From NCBI RefSeq assembly GCF_964019385.1, contig NC_088643.1:8450552-8514551 (forward strand): DNA of 64,000 nt, written 5' to 3'. This DNA is from Sycon ciliatum. Lineage: Eukaryota; Porifera; Calcarea; Leucosolenida; Sycettidae. The notes beneath the pieces are model-generated. The model ran no database searches. It was not told where the DNA came from and saw nothing but the letters and a program-made list of their open reading frames with translations. Shown piece after piece: positions 46,375 to 57,130 of the stretch. Position numbers and translations under genes: made by a program. Numbering within the stretch: position 1 is the first letter of the stretch; each line of letters opens with the position of its first letter.

Positions 46375-47698
46375 CATAACCTTTCCTCCGTATCCGCGAT
46401 TCCGAATGCCACCTACAGTGTACCTCAATACAGTGCTCAGCCAGCGGTACTCGAGTACTCCTTTGAGCATTTACAGCCAAAAGCTAGAAGTCCATCTTTT
46501 CATGAATGGACTGTAGTTACATGTACATGAACACTGTATATTGTTATCAGCTTCAGAATTCAAAAGGAAAGTATCCGTTTTCCACAAAAAACTAAACTGC
46601 TTATGTTAGGTAGGAATACATACATTATATGACATGCACATGTACTTGACTAGTTACACCAGCCTCATCTTCTATCCTCTTTTACATGCACTACTAATAC
46701 TATACTATGCGCTGTATTCATCTATTGTTCCCACACACTTTCGAGGTTGACCTTAGATAGCACAGTAGCTGCACACTGGAGACCTTTTGATGCATTTCAC
46801 TTTCAGCCGCACTTTTAGTTATCTACACTAACAGCTGTCCATACATCCTAATGCCCCTTTCAACAGTTGTCCTCCTGGTATTATTGCACGCCTACATGTA
46901 CATGTATACGATGTATTGTACACCCTTCTATTCAGTTCTTCCTCTAACGTATTCCTCTTGCACAGGTGCCATGTCCCGACCTTTCCCATTCTTCTGCCCA
47001 CACAATCATGTACCTTGTAGTTTGACCTTTCTTCTTACTTCTCTCTGCTCTACGTATCCCCTGACCATAGGCTAGCTTACTTACTCACCCTATAAAAGCT
47101 GCTGCCTTTCTAGTTTCCTACGGATTAGTTTCATGCTAGACTACAGGGTATTACCTGAGAACTCTTTCTCTCTCTCTCTGAATAAGTGTGCAATTCTGTA
47201 TGATAACCATTATCCATTACTATAACCGCTTGCCCTACCGACTGAGCGAAACCGGGACCTAACACTTATAACTTACTAGCAGCACCACCGGCCAGCGTTG
47301 CCTGGCCGAATGTGGTATGCGGGTGAAGCAAGTACATGAACAGCACACGCGCTCAGCACGTGGTGGTGGCCAGACCGCTGAAGTCCTGGTGAGGGAGGTT
47401 CTTCATCGTTGGAAGGAGCTAAGAGGAGGGACGTCTGTTACGCCTTCGGGAGGCTGGTCAGGGTTGTCCATCACCTGGTGGCGGATGAAGCGGCTAAAAA
47501 AATTCATAAACTCACGAACAAAAGTGCGATGCGCTCTTCACTGCAGATCAGATGCAGAGTGCAGTCAGTGCAGATCTTTTGTATCCTTTTGTTGCAGATG
47601 TTTCTATTTGCAGAGAACGGTTCACGTGGTCCGCAGCGCTTGTGCGGCTGCTAGTGCTACCTAGTACCTATGGCCTAGGCTAGGTGGCTACATGATGC
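46375..47698. other. No recognised gene
   Basis: AT-rich to 47200, then higher GC with a 115-codon plus frame at 47317-47664 that shows no domain. Confidence 0.4.
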
Positions 47699-47887
47699 GC
47701 ACGCTTCGCGTGCTCAGTGCTTCTGCGCGCGGCTGCTACTGCTACTCGTACTGATCGTGTCTGCTACCACCTACACTGTTCGCACGCTTCGCGTGCTCAG
47801 CACTTGGTGGTGGCTACACGATTCGCACGCTTCGCGTGCTCAGTGCTTCTGCGGCCGCTAGCTACACTGTTCGCACGCTTCGCGTGC
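47699..47887. repeat. Cluster of four GC-rich mini-hairpins
   Basis: The dyad GCACGCTTCGCGTGC occurs exactly at 47699, 47782, 47825 and 47873, each followed by TCAG. The first and third are followed by TGCTTCTGCG as well. A further dyad GCGCTGCTCCGCAGCGC follows at about 47897. The spacing is irregular. Confidence 0.9.
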
Positions 47888-47920
47888 TCAGGGCAGCGCT
47901 GCTCCGCAGCGCCTCAGCGT

Positions 47921-48014
47921 GACACAAACACACACGTCACAGGTGCCTCTTCTTTATAAGGAGCGTGACACACACACACACAGACACACGTCACAGGTGC
48001 CTCTTCTTTATAAG
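47921..48014. repeat. Tandem duplication with GTGACACAC and GGTGCCTCTTCTTTATAA
   Basis: Two adjacent units of about 45-50 bp, each with a CA-rich core, ACGTCACAGGTGCC and TTCTTTATAA. The first is slightly shorter. Confidence 0.85.
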
Positions 48015-48398
48015 TAAAGATAAGACTAATCGGCTATAGCAACCTTTCACTAGGCCAGTAGTAGGGGTTTCCTGATTATCTTTTTGAATAATGGGGTGCT
48101 TTTTGGATCTTTGGAAATTTTTGGAATTTTGCTGTTTTTCCGGGAAATTTGCAAATTCGGCAATATTTCGCAATATTTCGCAAAATTTGGAAAAATTCTA
48201 CCTTTTTTAGACCTCTATTATGTGTTTTGGAAATCTGGGGGACCCCACCCCCCCCCCCCAAAAAAGCAGCGATTGTTGGAATATGTACATGTACATGTAT
48301 GAGCATAGGCCATTAAACTAAGGTCAAGGAACTAGCACTTCAAGTAGTTGTATCACCCATTGACAGCATGTGAACGTGTGGAGGTCGCGCATCATGAC

Positions 48399-49195
48399 TA
48401 GCCCTTTCCCAAAGATGCTCGCCACTTTTTCTTGTTTTGGAAGAGATCGCAACTTTCGCAACTTTCTTCATTTTCATAAACTACTTCGCAACTTTTCCGC
48501 AACTGTGTGGAAAAAAGCGCCCTGGATAGGGTCCGGCGGATTCTGCCGGCAGAAAAATTGGCAGAATTCGGTACTTTTTCTGGTAAGTTTCATGCATGTT
48601 TGGTATGTGGATAAAGAAATGGAGCAGAATTCGAGGAATTGCCCGCCATAAGGTTTGTATGGTTCTGCTAATTTCACTGCTTTTCGAGCAGAATCTGCCA
48701 CCTTTTCGAGCAGAATCCGCCGGTCCCTAGCCCTGGAGGAGACCATTGAAGTGTTCGTGAGGCTCCGCTTGAACAAGAAGCGCTGAAACATTGCATCAAA
48801 TCATCATGGCAAGTGTACTTCTCGAAGTATGTACATGTACATGTATGTGGCAGCACTGAGCATGCCGCTATGTCCTGAATGCTGTGCGAAGGTACAACAA
48901 AGAGGACAATGACTCAGTCCAAATCTTTTCATTTTCCTATAGCTAATAATTATGTTTTACTCTGTGAACATATGCCGGTTCATTACACTTGCAATGTGTT
49001 GTCTATTTCCGCTCCTTTTTTGGTTAATTTTGGAATCATTATGCACAAAGAACTCGCTCATTTTGAGTTGCGATATCAGCAGCTTTTGAGCTTTTTCTGA
49101 AAATATGGATGGGATTTCAGCAACTTTCACTTGTTTTGGCACGGTTGCGAAAAGCATAAGTTGCGTATTTTTTTGGCATCTTTGGGAAAGGGCTA
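48399..49195. mobile_element. hAT-like element with perfect 8-bp target duplication
   Basis: Ends TAGCCCTTTCCCAAAGATGC and GCATCTTTGGGAAAGGGCTA are perfect complements and are flanked by ATCATGAC on both sides (48391-48398, 49196-49203). Length is 797 bp including a 203-bp nested MITE. Subterminal regions repeat CGCAACTTT motifs. No transposase, so it is non-autonomous. Confidence 0.9.
48527..48729. mobile_element. hAT MITE nested in the larger hAT-like element
   Basis: Ends TAGGGTCCGGCGGATTCTGC and GCAGAATCCGCCGGTCCCTA, flanked by GCCCTGGA on both sides (48519-48526, 48730-48737). The interior matches the 206-bp element at 27396-27601. Confidence 0.92.
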
Positions 49196-49203
49196 ATCAT
49201 GAC

Positions 49204-50440
49204 TATCAGATACATGTAAATGCTCTGTACTAACCTTTCCATGCACACCTTTCATGCAACACATAGGTTTTGTTTTAGGAAGGAACTGTCACCTATCTTG
49301 CGTTTATCACACATGTACATTGCACTTGGCATATATGTAAACTTTCTATACGCACTATACTACTAATTATCATGCTGGCGCACTTTGTTCACACATCCGG
49401 TGCGACATTGGGCTCTTGCATGGCACTAGTTGTAGCATTTTCTAGGTGCTGGTCCTTATCACTGAACCTTCTTCTAGATTCTCGTATATTTCGCTTGTGT
49501 CTCTTGTCAGCTTGCTGAACCCATTATCGCCTTGCTGCTCGCTATATAGGCACACGATGGCACTCTTTTGAGGTCATGGCACATTACATTCATATACAGT
49601 CTTCAAGAATGATTGTGTGAGCCGCTGTGACTAGATGTGGATCGAGTCAGCGCATCTGTTGCGAATTTGTATTACGACTATGATTTACGCATGTCGTTGT
49701 ATTTGGTTCTTGTCTGGTGGAGTCCAGTGTCTGATGTCATATACATGTATGGTCTAGGTGTACGCGCGAGTATGGTGTGATGTGTGACGTTTATGGTATG
49801 TGGTGCATGCAAGAGTACGCGTTGTCAGAGTGTGAGGATGTGCTTCCGTCTGTGTGAGAGTGACTGTCAAGTGAATGCTGTACATGCGCAGTGCTAGTTT
49901 GGTCTGGGAATGAGAGTCATGTGTGATTCGTCCGTGGTCTGGTTGTCTTGGTCTTGGTCATGTATTCTGTACGTATTAGTCCCTGATTGGTCGTCCCGAT
50001 TTGTCGTCGCAATATTACTGCTTGTTCTTGTTGTTTTCTTTGAGTCTTTTCCCGGGAGTCTTTCCCGTCGTTCACAAAGTTTGTCTCTCTCCTCCTGCGC
50101 CCTCGTCATTTCTTGGTATAATATAAGTATTGCAGATATGATCAAGAGTTTGCGTTGTTGTGTGGCGGGGGCCAGGGGGAGAAGCCTATTTCACATCGGT
50201 TGCTGGAAGGTCTGAATTAGAGAAGGGATTCGGAACAGCGATCACGTGCCGCGATGGGTCTGAAAAATTGCAACGCCAGTGCACGTGGCCTCTGAACTCA
50301 GCGCTGTCATTATGTTACGCCATCGTTTCCATGGCAACGGGCAGATAATGTTCGGGTTTTGAGTGATTTTTTAAATATTTTTTAGAAATTTTTCGCATAG
50401 TGCCATTTTTTGGATTTGAATCTTGATGTTCCAGAACAAT
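49204..50440. other. No recognised gene
   Basis: Scattered TACATGTA words. A plus frame of 101 codons at 49910-50215 is hydrophobic (WLSWSWSCILYVLVPDW) but without recognised domain. Confidence 0.4.
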
Positions 50441-50734
50441 AGAGAGGTTTAGCATAACGAAATTCTTCTGAATTTTCGTTAGATTTTGAAGCCCGGGAAC
50501 AAGTAACGAAACTTACAACAAACTTCCGAACACACACTCGCGGAAAACATCAATCCAACGAAGTTTGGTCTGACGACTTTTCGTTCCGTGATCACATGAG
50601 AATGTTTTGTTCCTTTCGACATTTTTTCTGAGGTCCTTGTTTTCACGACCAGAATGTCTGAGCCGAACTCAAATCCTGCAGTTTTTGCAGCTGCTGTTGC
50701 CTCTGGTGATTAGGAGGGACGACGACATACATGT

Positions 50735-50938
50735 ATGTGGGATACGCAGATGGATCTCATGATGCTCCGCCTTGTGAGGTCGATGCCGAATTGTTTCTTG
50801 CGGAAATCATGCACGAATGAAGAAGCAGCTCTGCTGCTTTCCCAGAGCGATAGGAGATTTGCTGGGCTGAAAAAGAAAGGGCTTGTGGATCGGCTTCATG
50901 TCCTGCTCAAGAAGCATTCGAGTGGTGAGGCCACCTGA
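50735..50938 (+). CDS. Myb/SANT-like fragment in Harbinger derivative
   Basis: A 67-residue frame from ATG: DLMMLRLVRSMPNCF...RRFAGLKKKGLVDRLHVLLK. It aligns in order with the Myb-like exon of the Harbinger element at 12163-11889 (DLILLRQV, then RFGSLTKKSVRDRLMKMLEH). No transposase is present. Whether it is expressed is unknown; it may act as a decoy or simply be a leftover. Confidence 0.5.
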   Translation: MWDTQMDLMMLRLVRSMPNCFLRKSCTNEEAALLLSQSDRRFAGLKKKGLVDRLHVLLKKHSSGEAT

Positions 50939-51340
50939 CCAGTTTACGAAAGTCGGGGAGTGACTGAGGATTACTAAATCATATGTCGCAGGGATTTCCG
51001 CGGCATCCACGGTATCCAGTAGCAACACCGAAGTTCGTTGTGAACGTTCTGCTAAACAAAAATTCAGGGAGTTTCGGTCGGCTTTTTCGTACGGCGGCAA
51101 AGCGAAAATTAACAACGAATTTCATTGTGCTAAACCTCTGACCAGTTTACGAAAGTCGGGGAGTGACTGAGGATTACTAAATCATATGTCGCAGGGATTT
51201 CCGCGGCATCCACGGTATCCAGTAGCAACACCGAAGTTCGTTGTGAACGTTCTGCTAAACAAAAATTCAGGGAGTTTCGGTCGGCTTTTTCGTACGGCGG
51301 CAAAGCGAAAATTAACAACGAATTTCATTGTGCTAAACCT
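50935..51340. repeat. Exact 203-bp tandem duplication
   Basis: 50935-51137 and 51138-51340 are identical by eye. Each copy ends with the right terminal motif GTGCTAAACCT, so the element has two right ends in tandem. Confidence 0.93.
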
Positions 51341-51355
51341 CATTAATATATTGTA

Positions 51356-51781
51356 CAGTAAAAGCTGTAATGGCGACCAATCGGATATGGCGACCACTCG
51401 ACCATGCCAACCACTTTTTCCTTGTCACGGATGCATTCACATTCAAAACAGCTCGGATAAGGCGACCACTGACTAAACGCGACCGACGACCACCCACCCG
51501 CGACCGCGTTGCACACGGCTACAGCCTACAGGTACATTTACAAGGACGCATTGCACTGTGCACCATGCATGGAACATCTACACATCACTGCGTCATCAGC
51601 ACAGAAAGTGTAGACGCACATCATAGTGCATGCACGACACTTGACAGGTCTGAGGGATAATTATGTCACATCATGTGTGGACATAGTCACGTGACCCACT
51701 GAACCTGGATAAGAAGACCACCTGGCCAAGGTGACCACTTTTTCTCGTCCCTTGAGTGGTCGCCCTAGACAGATTTCACTG
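51356..51781. mobile_element. TA-flanked Tc1/mariner-type MITE (larger copy)
   Basis: Ends CAGTAAAAGCTGTAATGGCG and the approximate complement ending GACAGATTTCACTG lie between TA (51354-51355, 51782-51783). GCGACCAC words recur. Same family as 37140-37317; 426 bp. Confidence 0.72.
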
Positions 51782-51884
51782 TATCTATATAATACACAAT
51801 TTCTTGCGAATAATCTGGAAACCCTTACCTTTCACACTCACTTGTAGCGTGTTGTTTTGTGTCCTTCAATTCTTTTGCTTATAA

Positions 51885-52660
51885 TAATGGGAAAGGGTTT
51901 GCTCCCCACACTGGAGCTCGCGCTATTCCGCCGACTTGACTTGACACTTGACTGACTCACGACTGCCATCCAGAGTCCATCGAACCCTCGACTCGGCAAA
52001 CCTGCAAGAAAGCACCGCTCCCTGCTCAATACAAAGTGTGACGGGGAATTTACCCCTCATCAGTTGAGCTTGAGTAGGCTGAGGAAGATCGTGCCTGAAA
52101 GGCTAAAGAGCGTCACTGATGGTAATACTAATAGTGCTATCCAGGCCCAAACATCACCAGGGATACAAACTTACATGTGAGACGCTCCGTTTCCAGCGCG
52201 ATAAACACCTCGTGAACACCAGATATAGCAGCATGATATGAGTCGGTGTATTTCTCGCCGGCCAAGCGCCGCAGCGAGATACGGACGGACTCGGTAGATA
52301 CTTGTAGGCGAGAAAATTAATGATTTCTCGCGCAACATTTTCGGTTCAGCGGCAAATATGGCATCTGGTTTGAGTTCTTTATCGTCGTTTCTTTTCTTGA
52401 CTTCTTCGGTCAGTTTTGAGTCTCACTAGTACAATACAGTGCAGTGTGGACCGTTTTTTCGATGTCCGTAGAAGTTTCCTTGAACGAACTCATTTTTCAG
52501 GATTCCGCCTCAAACATGAAACTCTTCCTTCTCAGTGCCTTTGGCATTCCCTCGGATTTCATCGTCTTTCTCGTTCTTGGACAGTGAGAACAGTAGTGAG
52601 TCGGCGGAATAGCGGGAGCTCGTCCAGTGTGGGGAGCAAATCCTTTCCTAACAATAATCG
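51885..52660. repeat. Inverted repeat pair (~55 bp arms, ~640 bp apart)
   Basis: GGTTTGCTCCCCACACTGGA...CTATTCCGCCGACT at about 51897-51939 is matched in inverse at about 52600-52650. It may be the ends of an old element or part of a duplicated 5' gene region. No duplication at the borders was found. The interval has no clear gene. Confidence 0.55.
52235..52440 (+). repeat. Dispersed repeat, copy A (possible first exon)
   Basis: Related in the same orientation to 56780-56960. Shared words are ATGATTTCTCGCG, AATATGGCATxTG, TGACTTCTTC and CAGTTTTxGAGTxTCAC. Both contain an ATG followed by a short similar peptide (MASGLSSLSSFLFLTSSVSF here), which may be a first coding exon of related genes or a repeat. 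Confidence 0.45.
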
Positions 52661-53095
52661 CTACCACTAATGGCACTATCGCTACAACTATCGCTACCAT
52701 TAATTTTTATTATAACACCTGCTGTTTTACTCAATCAGCGGACAGAACTGATTTTTTTGTTTTCTTCAGTCATTTGGCTTTATTCCCTGTATGACGAGCC
52801 CATGATGAGAAGGGAACGAAAACGTTCGGTTCTTAAATCATCGATTTGTTCTTCTAGACTGGTGTGGGCAACGTATACAAAGTCATGTAGATTAGATGCA
52901 TGACCAGATGACCAGATGACTATTGCACTATTCTAACAGATCCTCTAACATGGTAACGTTACTGGCCGCGTGGCTTAGTTTGATTGCCATGGCACCCAGT
53001 GTTAGGGCCGTGTTCTCCAAGGTCGTCACTTCACGAGAACCGGATTTCAAACGCTGTATACTAAACAGTATAATAACTGTCAAGCGCTCGCTTAA

Positions 53096-56013
53096 GGTGG
53101 CAGTCTGGGTTCAGAGGGTCAAAAAACAAAGTTTCGATTTTCTGTATTTTTTCACTGGCAGCGTCTTGTGTATGGTCCAAAGGGTTTATCCTGAAAATTT
53201 GAGCGTAATCGGGTGCTTCCTTCCGGAGATATAGCCGCGCAAAGTCTGCACAATTGTTTTTGAAATACTGAAATATCAGCAAATTTCTACAAAATTTAGG
53301 TTTGCACACTATTCCGATTTTTACCGTCAATCTTTGAGCGATTTCATTAAAATTTTCAGGAGCGACTCCTGGTACTCCTCTGCGCTGCAGACTGACAGCC
53401 GCGCACGATGTTTGTCACCATGGCAACCAAGATAACTTTTGCGCATGCGCAAATTCAAAAAAAATTCAAATTTCGACTCTCATGATCTCAGCTGATCGCT
53501 CTGCTGTTGAAACTAGTTACTTTTGGAGTAATTGTTTTGGAGTAATTGTTTCTTGGAGCTAACCCCTTCGTTGGCTACTATGGGGAAGTCTAGAGCCAAG
53601 GGAAAGCCCGGACGATCTAAGAAAAGGAAAAGAACGTTCTATGGAGTGTCTCAGGCGCCGAAGGCTCCCTCTGGTAAAATTTCGCCTGCAGAACAAATTC
53701 CTGACTTGCCACTGTCTGATGACGACCTTGAAGTGTCAGCTGAAGCCACGTCTTCAAGCAGCGATAGTGATGGAAGTGGCGGTGAAGTCGACAGCAGTTC
53801 CTCCGACAGTGACTTGGATGAAGAGTGTGAGGAAGGGGCGCATGGATTTCGCCTGATTGATCTCGAGTGCCTTCAGCAGCTTTTGTCAGCTGCAGTTTGT
53901 TGCAGTGGCTGTAATGGCGCAGTCACGATCAGCGAATCGCAACGGGGAGGCCTTGCATCATGCCTGGAGCTTTCCTGTGTTAACTGCGGCGACATAGCAA
54001 GCGAATTTATGTCCAAGAAGTTCAATCGGGTCTGGGAGGTGCACAGACGAGCAGTATTCGGAATGCGACTGATTGGCCGTGGACGTCAATCAATGGTAAA
54101 GCTGGCGGGTGCACTGAATATGCCATCACCTATGAGTCGGTCGACATTTTACAGCCATGCTAAAGGCCTGCATTCCGCGTCCAAGAGCGTCGCTGAGCGT
54201 AGCATGACTGAGGCAGCTGAGAAAGCAGTGTCCGCAGCAGATGGGGGTAGCGATATCGCTGCTTCCTATGACGGTACCTGGATGCGCCGAGGATTCGCAT
54301 CGCTCTTCGGAGCCTTCACTATAATTGCATATGATGTCGGCAAAGTGGTGGACTGCGAAGTGCTTTCAAAGTTTTGCCACAAGTGCACGCACTTGGCGTC
54401 TAGAAAAGAGAAGGGAGAGCTAACCAAAGATGACTATGATCGACAGATTGCCGAACACGATTCCTCAGTCAACACCACTGTATCAGCTCCTGCCATGGAG
54501 AGTGCAGCCGCCAAGACTCTGTGGGCCAGGTCCTTTGAGAGCCGCAAGCTGAGGTACACCACCTACATTGGTGATGGAGATACCAAGAGTTTTAAGGCTG
54601 TGCGTGACGCTTGTCCGTATGGGCCCGAGGTGCCTGTAGTCAAGGAGGAATGTGTCGGCCACGTTCAAAAACGCATCGGTACCAGCCTAAGAAAGCTGAA
54701 GAAAAACCTTGCGGGCAAGAAGCTTGCTGATGGGCGCACTATAGGCGGACGTGGTCGCCTCACGGATGCCATGATCAACAAGCTGCAAGCCTACTATGGC
54801 ATGGCTGTGCGGAACAACAGCGGAGACTTGCAAGCCATGGCCAGGGCCATATGGGCATCCCTCATGCATCGTGCATCCAGCGACAGTAAACCTCAGCACC
54901 AGTATTGTCCGCCTGGAATTAACAGCTGGTGTAGATGGCAGCAGCAACAGGCAGGTGGTGATGTCTACGCCCACCACAATATCCTGCCAGAGGCAGTATG
55001 GAAGGAACTGAAGCCGGTCTACATTCGGTTGTCCGACCGGAGTTTGCTCGAGCGCTGCCAGAAGGGTGCTACGCAGAATCGCAACGAAGCGTTCAATGGA
55101 CTCGTGTGGCAGTTGTGTCCAAAGACAGGCTTTGCATCCGCTCCCACTGTCCAGATGTGCGTCTACCTGGCCGTGGCCTGGTTCAATGATGGAGGTGTGG
55201 CAGTGAAACGCGTTCTGGACGAGATGGGCCTCCCTACTGGATACCATACGACACGTCTCATCAAGCTGCTAGACCGTGAGAGACAGGCACATGCTGCCAG
55301 AAAGAAGTCAGAAGAAGGGAAGAGGTCACGAAAGAAGCGAAGGAGGATCAGGAAGGGCATCCAGGATGAGCAGCAAGAGGAAGAAGGTTTGACATATGAA
55401 GCTGGTGGCTTCGACTAAGTTCTAGTAAGTTCTAGTTGGACAGACATACCTCCATCTGTACTTGCACAGAGCACTTTTTTTCTCCATTTTCCACTGAGTC
55501 CCGTACCTCTTAGACAGCGTAGCACAGAACCTGTAAGTCACAGACCCCATAAACCATACATTTTTGGAAACTGTGAGCATTTATCAAGGTGCTAAGTGTC
55601 ATGGATTTTTATATTTGTCTAGTAGCTTTGAGTAAAGTGCTACTGATCGAGGACCTAAATTTTGCGCGATTGCATGATTTTTGTTTGACAGCTTGAGTAC
55701 TTTGTTCTGAATATGATTTCAAAATTCCGCTCCACTTAGCACCTAGGTATATGTGAAGGAAATCCTGTGGAGCACTCAGTTTCTACCCAGCTTCTTTCTG
55801 CGTTTGCATATTGCGTCTAAGGTATTGGTGGTACGGCATAATCGCAGATTTGACTATTGTGCCTGCGGATTCCCATGTGTGAGCTTGATTTATACTTCAT
55901 TGGACTTAGTGAAATACACTGGGTATGTGGTCAAGATTTGAGCAAAATTCATCAATTATTATGGAAGTTACGGCTGTGTTCATGCGGTCGGGCCGCGAAC
56001 CCAGACTGCCACC
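53096..56013 (+). mobile_element. TTAA-flanked Kolobok-type DNA transposon, complete
   Basis: Perfect 17-bp ends GGTGGCAGTCTGGGTTC (complement at 55997-56013) are bordered by TTAA at 53092-53095 and 56014-56017. Length is 2918 bp with one intact intronless transposase gene. TTAA duplication combined with this transposase type indicates the Kolobok superfamily; Pfam labels the protein domain Mutator-like. Identical ends and an unbroken frame indicate a young, possibly active copy. Confidence 0.85.
53580..55418 (+). CDS. Kolobok/Mutator-like transposase
   Basis: 612 residues from the ATG at 53580 (MGKSRAKGKPGRSKKRKR, a basic, nuclear-signal-like start). An in-frame TTG 48 bp earlier is not used. 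Next is an acidic serine-rich stretch (about 50-85), a zinc-binding-like block (C107, C108, C111, C133, C136), then the catalytic region: SYDGTWMRRG (D231), a CHKC motif (C266, C269), YIGDGDTKSF (D332/D334), KEECVGHVQKR, and a late QNRNEAFNG (E503). The tail is strongly basic (KKRRRIRKG). D231, one of the two aspartates of GDGD, and E503 are my candidates for the DDE triad. It would bind the 17-bp ends and cut and paste the element into TTAA. There is no stop or frameshift. The domain name is recalled, not searched. Confidence 0.85.
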   Translation: MGKSRAKGKPGRSKKRKRTFYGVSQAPKAPSGKISPAEQIPDLPLSDDDLEVSAEATSSSSDSDGSGGEVDSSSSDSDLDEECEEGAHGFRLIDLECLQQLLSAAVCCSGCNGAVTISESQRGGLASCLELSCVNCGDIASEFMSKKFNRVWEVHRRAVFGMRLIGRGRQSMVKLAGALNMPSPMSRSTFYSHAKGLHSASKSVAERSMTEAAEKAVSAADGGSDIAASYDGTWMRRGFASLFGAFTIIAYDVGKVVDCEVLSKFCHKCTHLASRKEKGELTKDDYDRQIAEHDSSVNTTVSAPAMESAAAKTLWARSFESRKLRYTTYIGDGDTKSFKAVRDACPYGPEVPVVKEECVGHVQKRIGTSLRKLKKNLAGKKLADGRTIGGRGRLTDAMINKLQAYYGMAVRNNSGDLQAMARAIWASLMHRASSDSKPQHQYCPPGINSWCRWQQQQAGGDVYAHHNILPEAVWKELKPVYIRLSDRSLLERCQKGATQNRNEAFNGLVWQLCPKTGFASAPTVQMCVYLAVAWFNDGGVAVKRVLDEMGLPTGYHTTRLIKLLDRERQAHAARKKSEEGKRSRKKRRRIRKGIQDEQQEEEGLTYEAGGFD

Positions 56014-56017
56014 TTAA

Positions 56018-56779
56018 CAGGCCCTCACTGTGCTTACCAGTTCATAGTCACGGGTAGAGAGAAGAGGCGACGACTACTACTACTCGGATGGTTCTTCACC
56101 ACTACTGGCGTAATAAGTCTTTTCTACCTGGGCTCCTCCTTGCCCTTGGTTTCCCTTTTCTCTACTATGTAGTAGTAATACGGTAGTAGTTTGCTGATTG
56201 AAAAATAAAAAACTAACTTTTTAAAAGTGTTCAACATGGCGGAGTGGCCAGCGTGAACTCAACTGGTTTATTTTTAGAAGCGGTCAGGTAAGGAGCCAGA
56301 TCACTGGTAAGTGTATCTTTAGCTGCTTGTGTGAAACACTTTGCCTTTGCGGCTTTGGCTTTGGTGACATCGCAGCGTAACGCGCTAGCGTTGTCTGTTA
56401 GTTTCACCGTTATCATAAAAAAATTCAGTCTAGCATTGTTTGTTTTCCTTGCGTTTCGTTCTGTTCTTTCGAGAACCGATGGACACGATCACCGTTCAGC
56501 TGCTCGTGCTACAACTCGCCTACTGCTAGAGCAGCATGTCGTTTCAACGTTTGCGAGGCCTTTGCAAGAACAGCAACGGAAGCGTTGAAGGCTTACTTCG
56601 GCGGAGGTGAAAGGTGGCACTCAAACTCCTTTTTTTGTTTTCAGTTTTTCGCTTGATGTGCGAGCAAACTGTTTCCAAACTGAGCGTGAAGCCAGCCAGC
56701 TTAGCTGGCTGCTGTTTACGGATTTGGCGGAGAACGATCATTCAACGGTGGACCACAACAATAACTACACGTGAAGTCA
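56018..56779. other. No recognised gene
   Basis: Unassigned AT-rich sequence between the Kolobok element and the repeat copy at 56780. Short frames on both strands are unremarkable. Confidence 0.4.
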
Positions 56780-56960
56780 TTGTTCTTCGCCTTCGGATTG
56801 CTGCGAGGAAGGCGAGAAAAAGCTAGTATTTCTCGCCCGCCGAGCGGAGCGAGTGAGGCGAGAAATGATTTCTCGCGAAACAAAACATTTGCTCTTGCGA
56901 ATATGGCATTTGATGTTTCCTCTTTTTGCCTGACTTCTTCAGCCAGTTTTTGAGTTTCAC
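56780..56960 (+). repeat. Dispersed repeat, copy B, immediately upstream of the tandem array
   Basis: Counterpart of 52235-52440. It contains an ATG at about 56904 followed by a short peptide similar to that of copy A (AFDVSSFCLTSSASF). A T-rich tract ending TTGGCTGCAG (a possible acceptor) follows at about 56997-57018, so this could be the 5' end of the transcription unit that contains the array. Confidence 0.4.
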
Positions 56961-57130
56961 CATTGTCCCCACCCTTCATGTCTGCCAATCTTCTTCCCTT
57001 TTTTTCTTGGCTGCAGATATGTTGTGCTTACTTCCATGCTGCCATGCTGAAACTTGGGATTATACACCCAGTCTTTTTCGCAGAAGTTTGGATTCTAGTG
57101 TTTTGTATCTGTGTATTTGGTTGTGTGTGT

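Larger units (their letters stand above)
50441..51344. mobile_element. Non-autonomous Harbinger derivative keeping a Myb-like frame
   Basis: The left end AGAGAGGTTTAGCATAACG and the right end complement GTTTAGCACAATGAAATTCG resemble the ends of the full Harbinger element at 8943-12758. Possible 3-bp duplication AAT (50438-50440, 51345-51347). The body carries a Myb-like frame (50735-50938) and an exact 203-bp tandem duplication that includes the right terminus. Confidence 0.75.
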
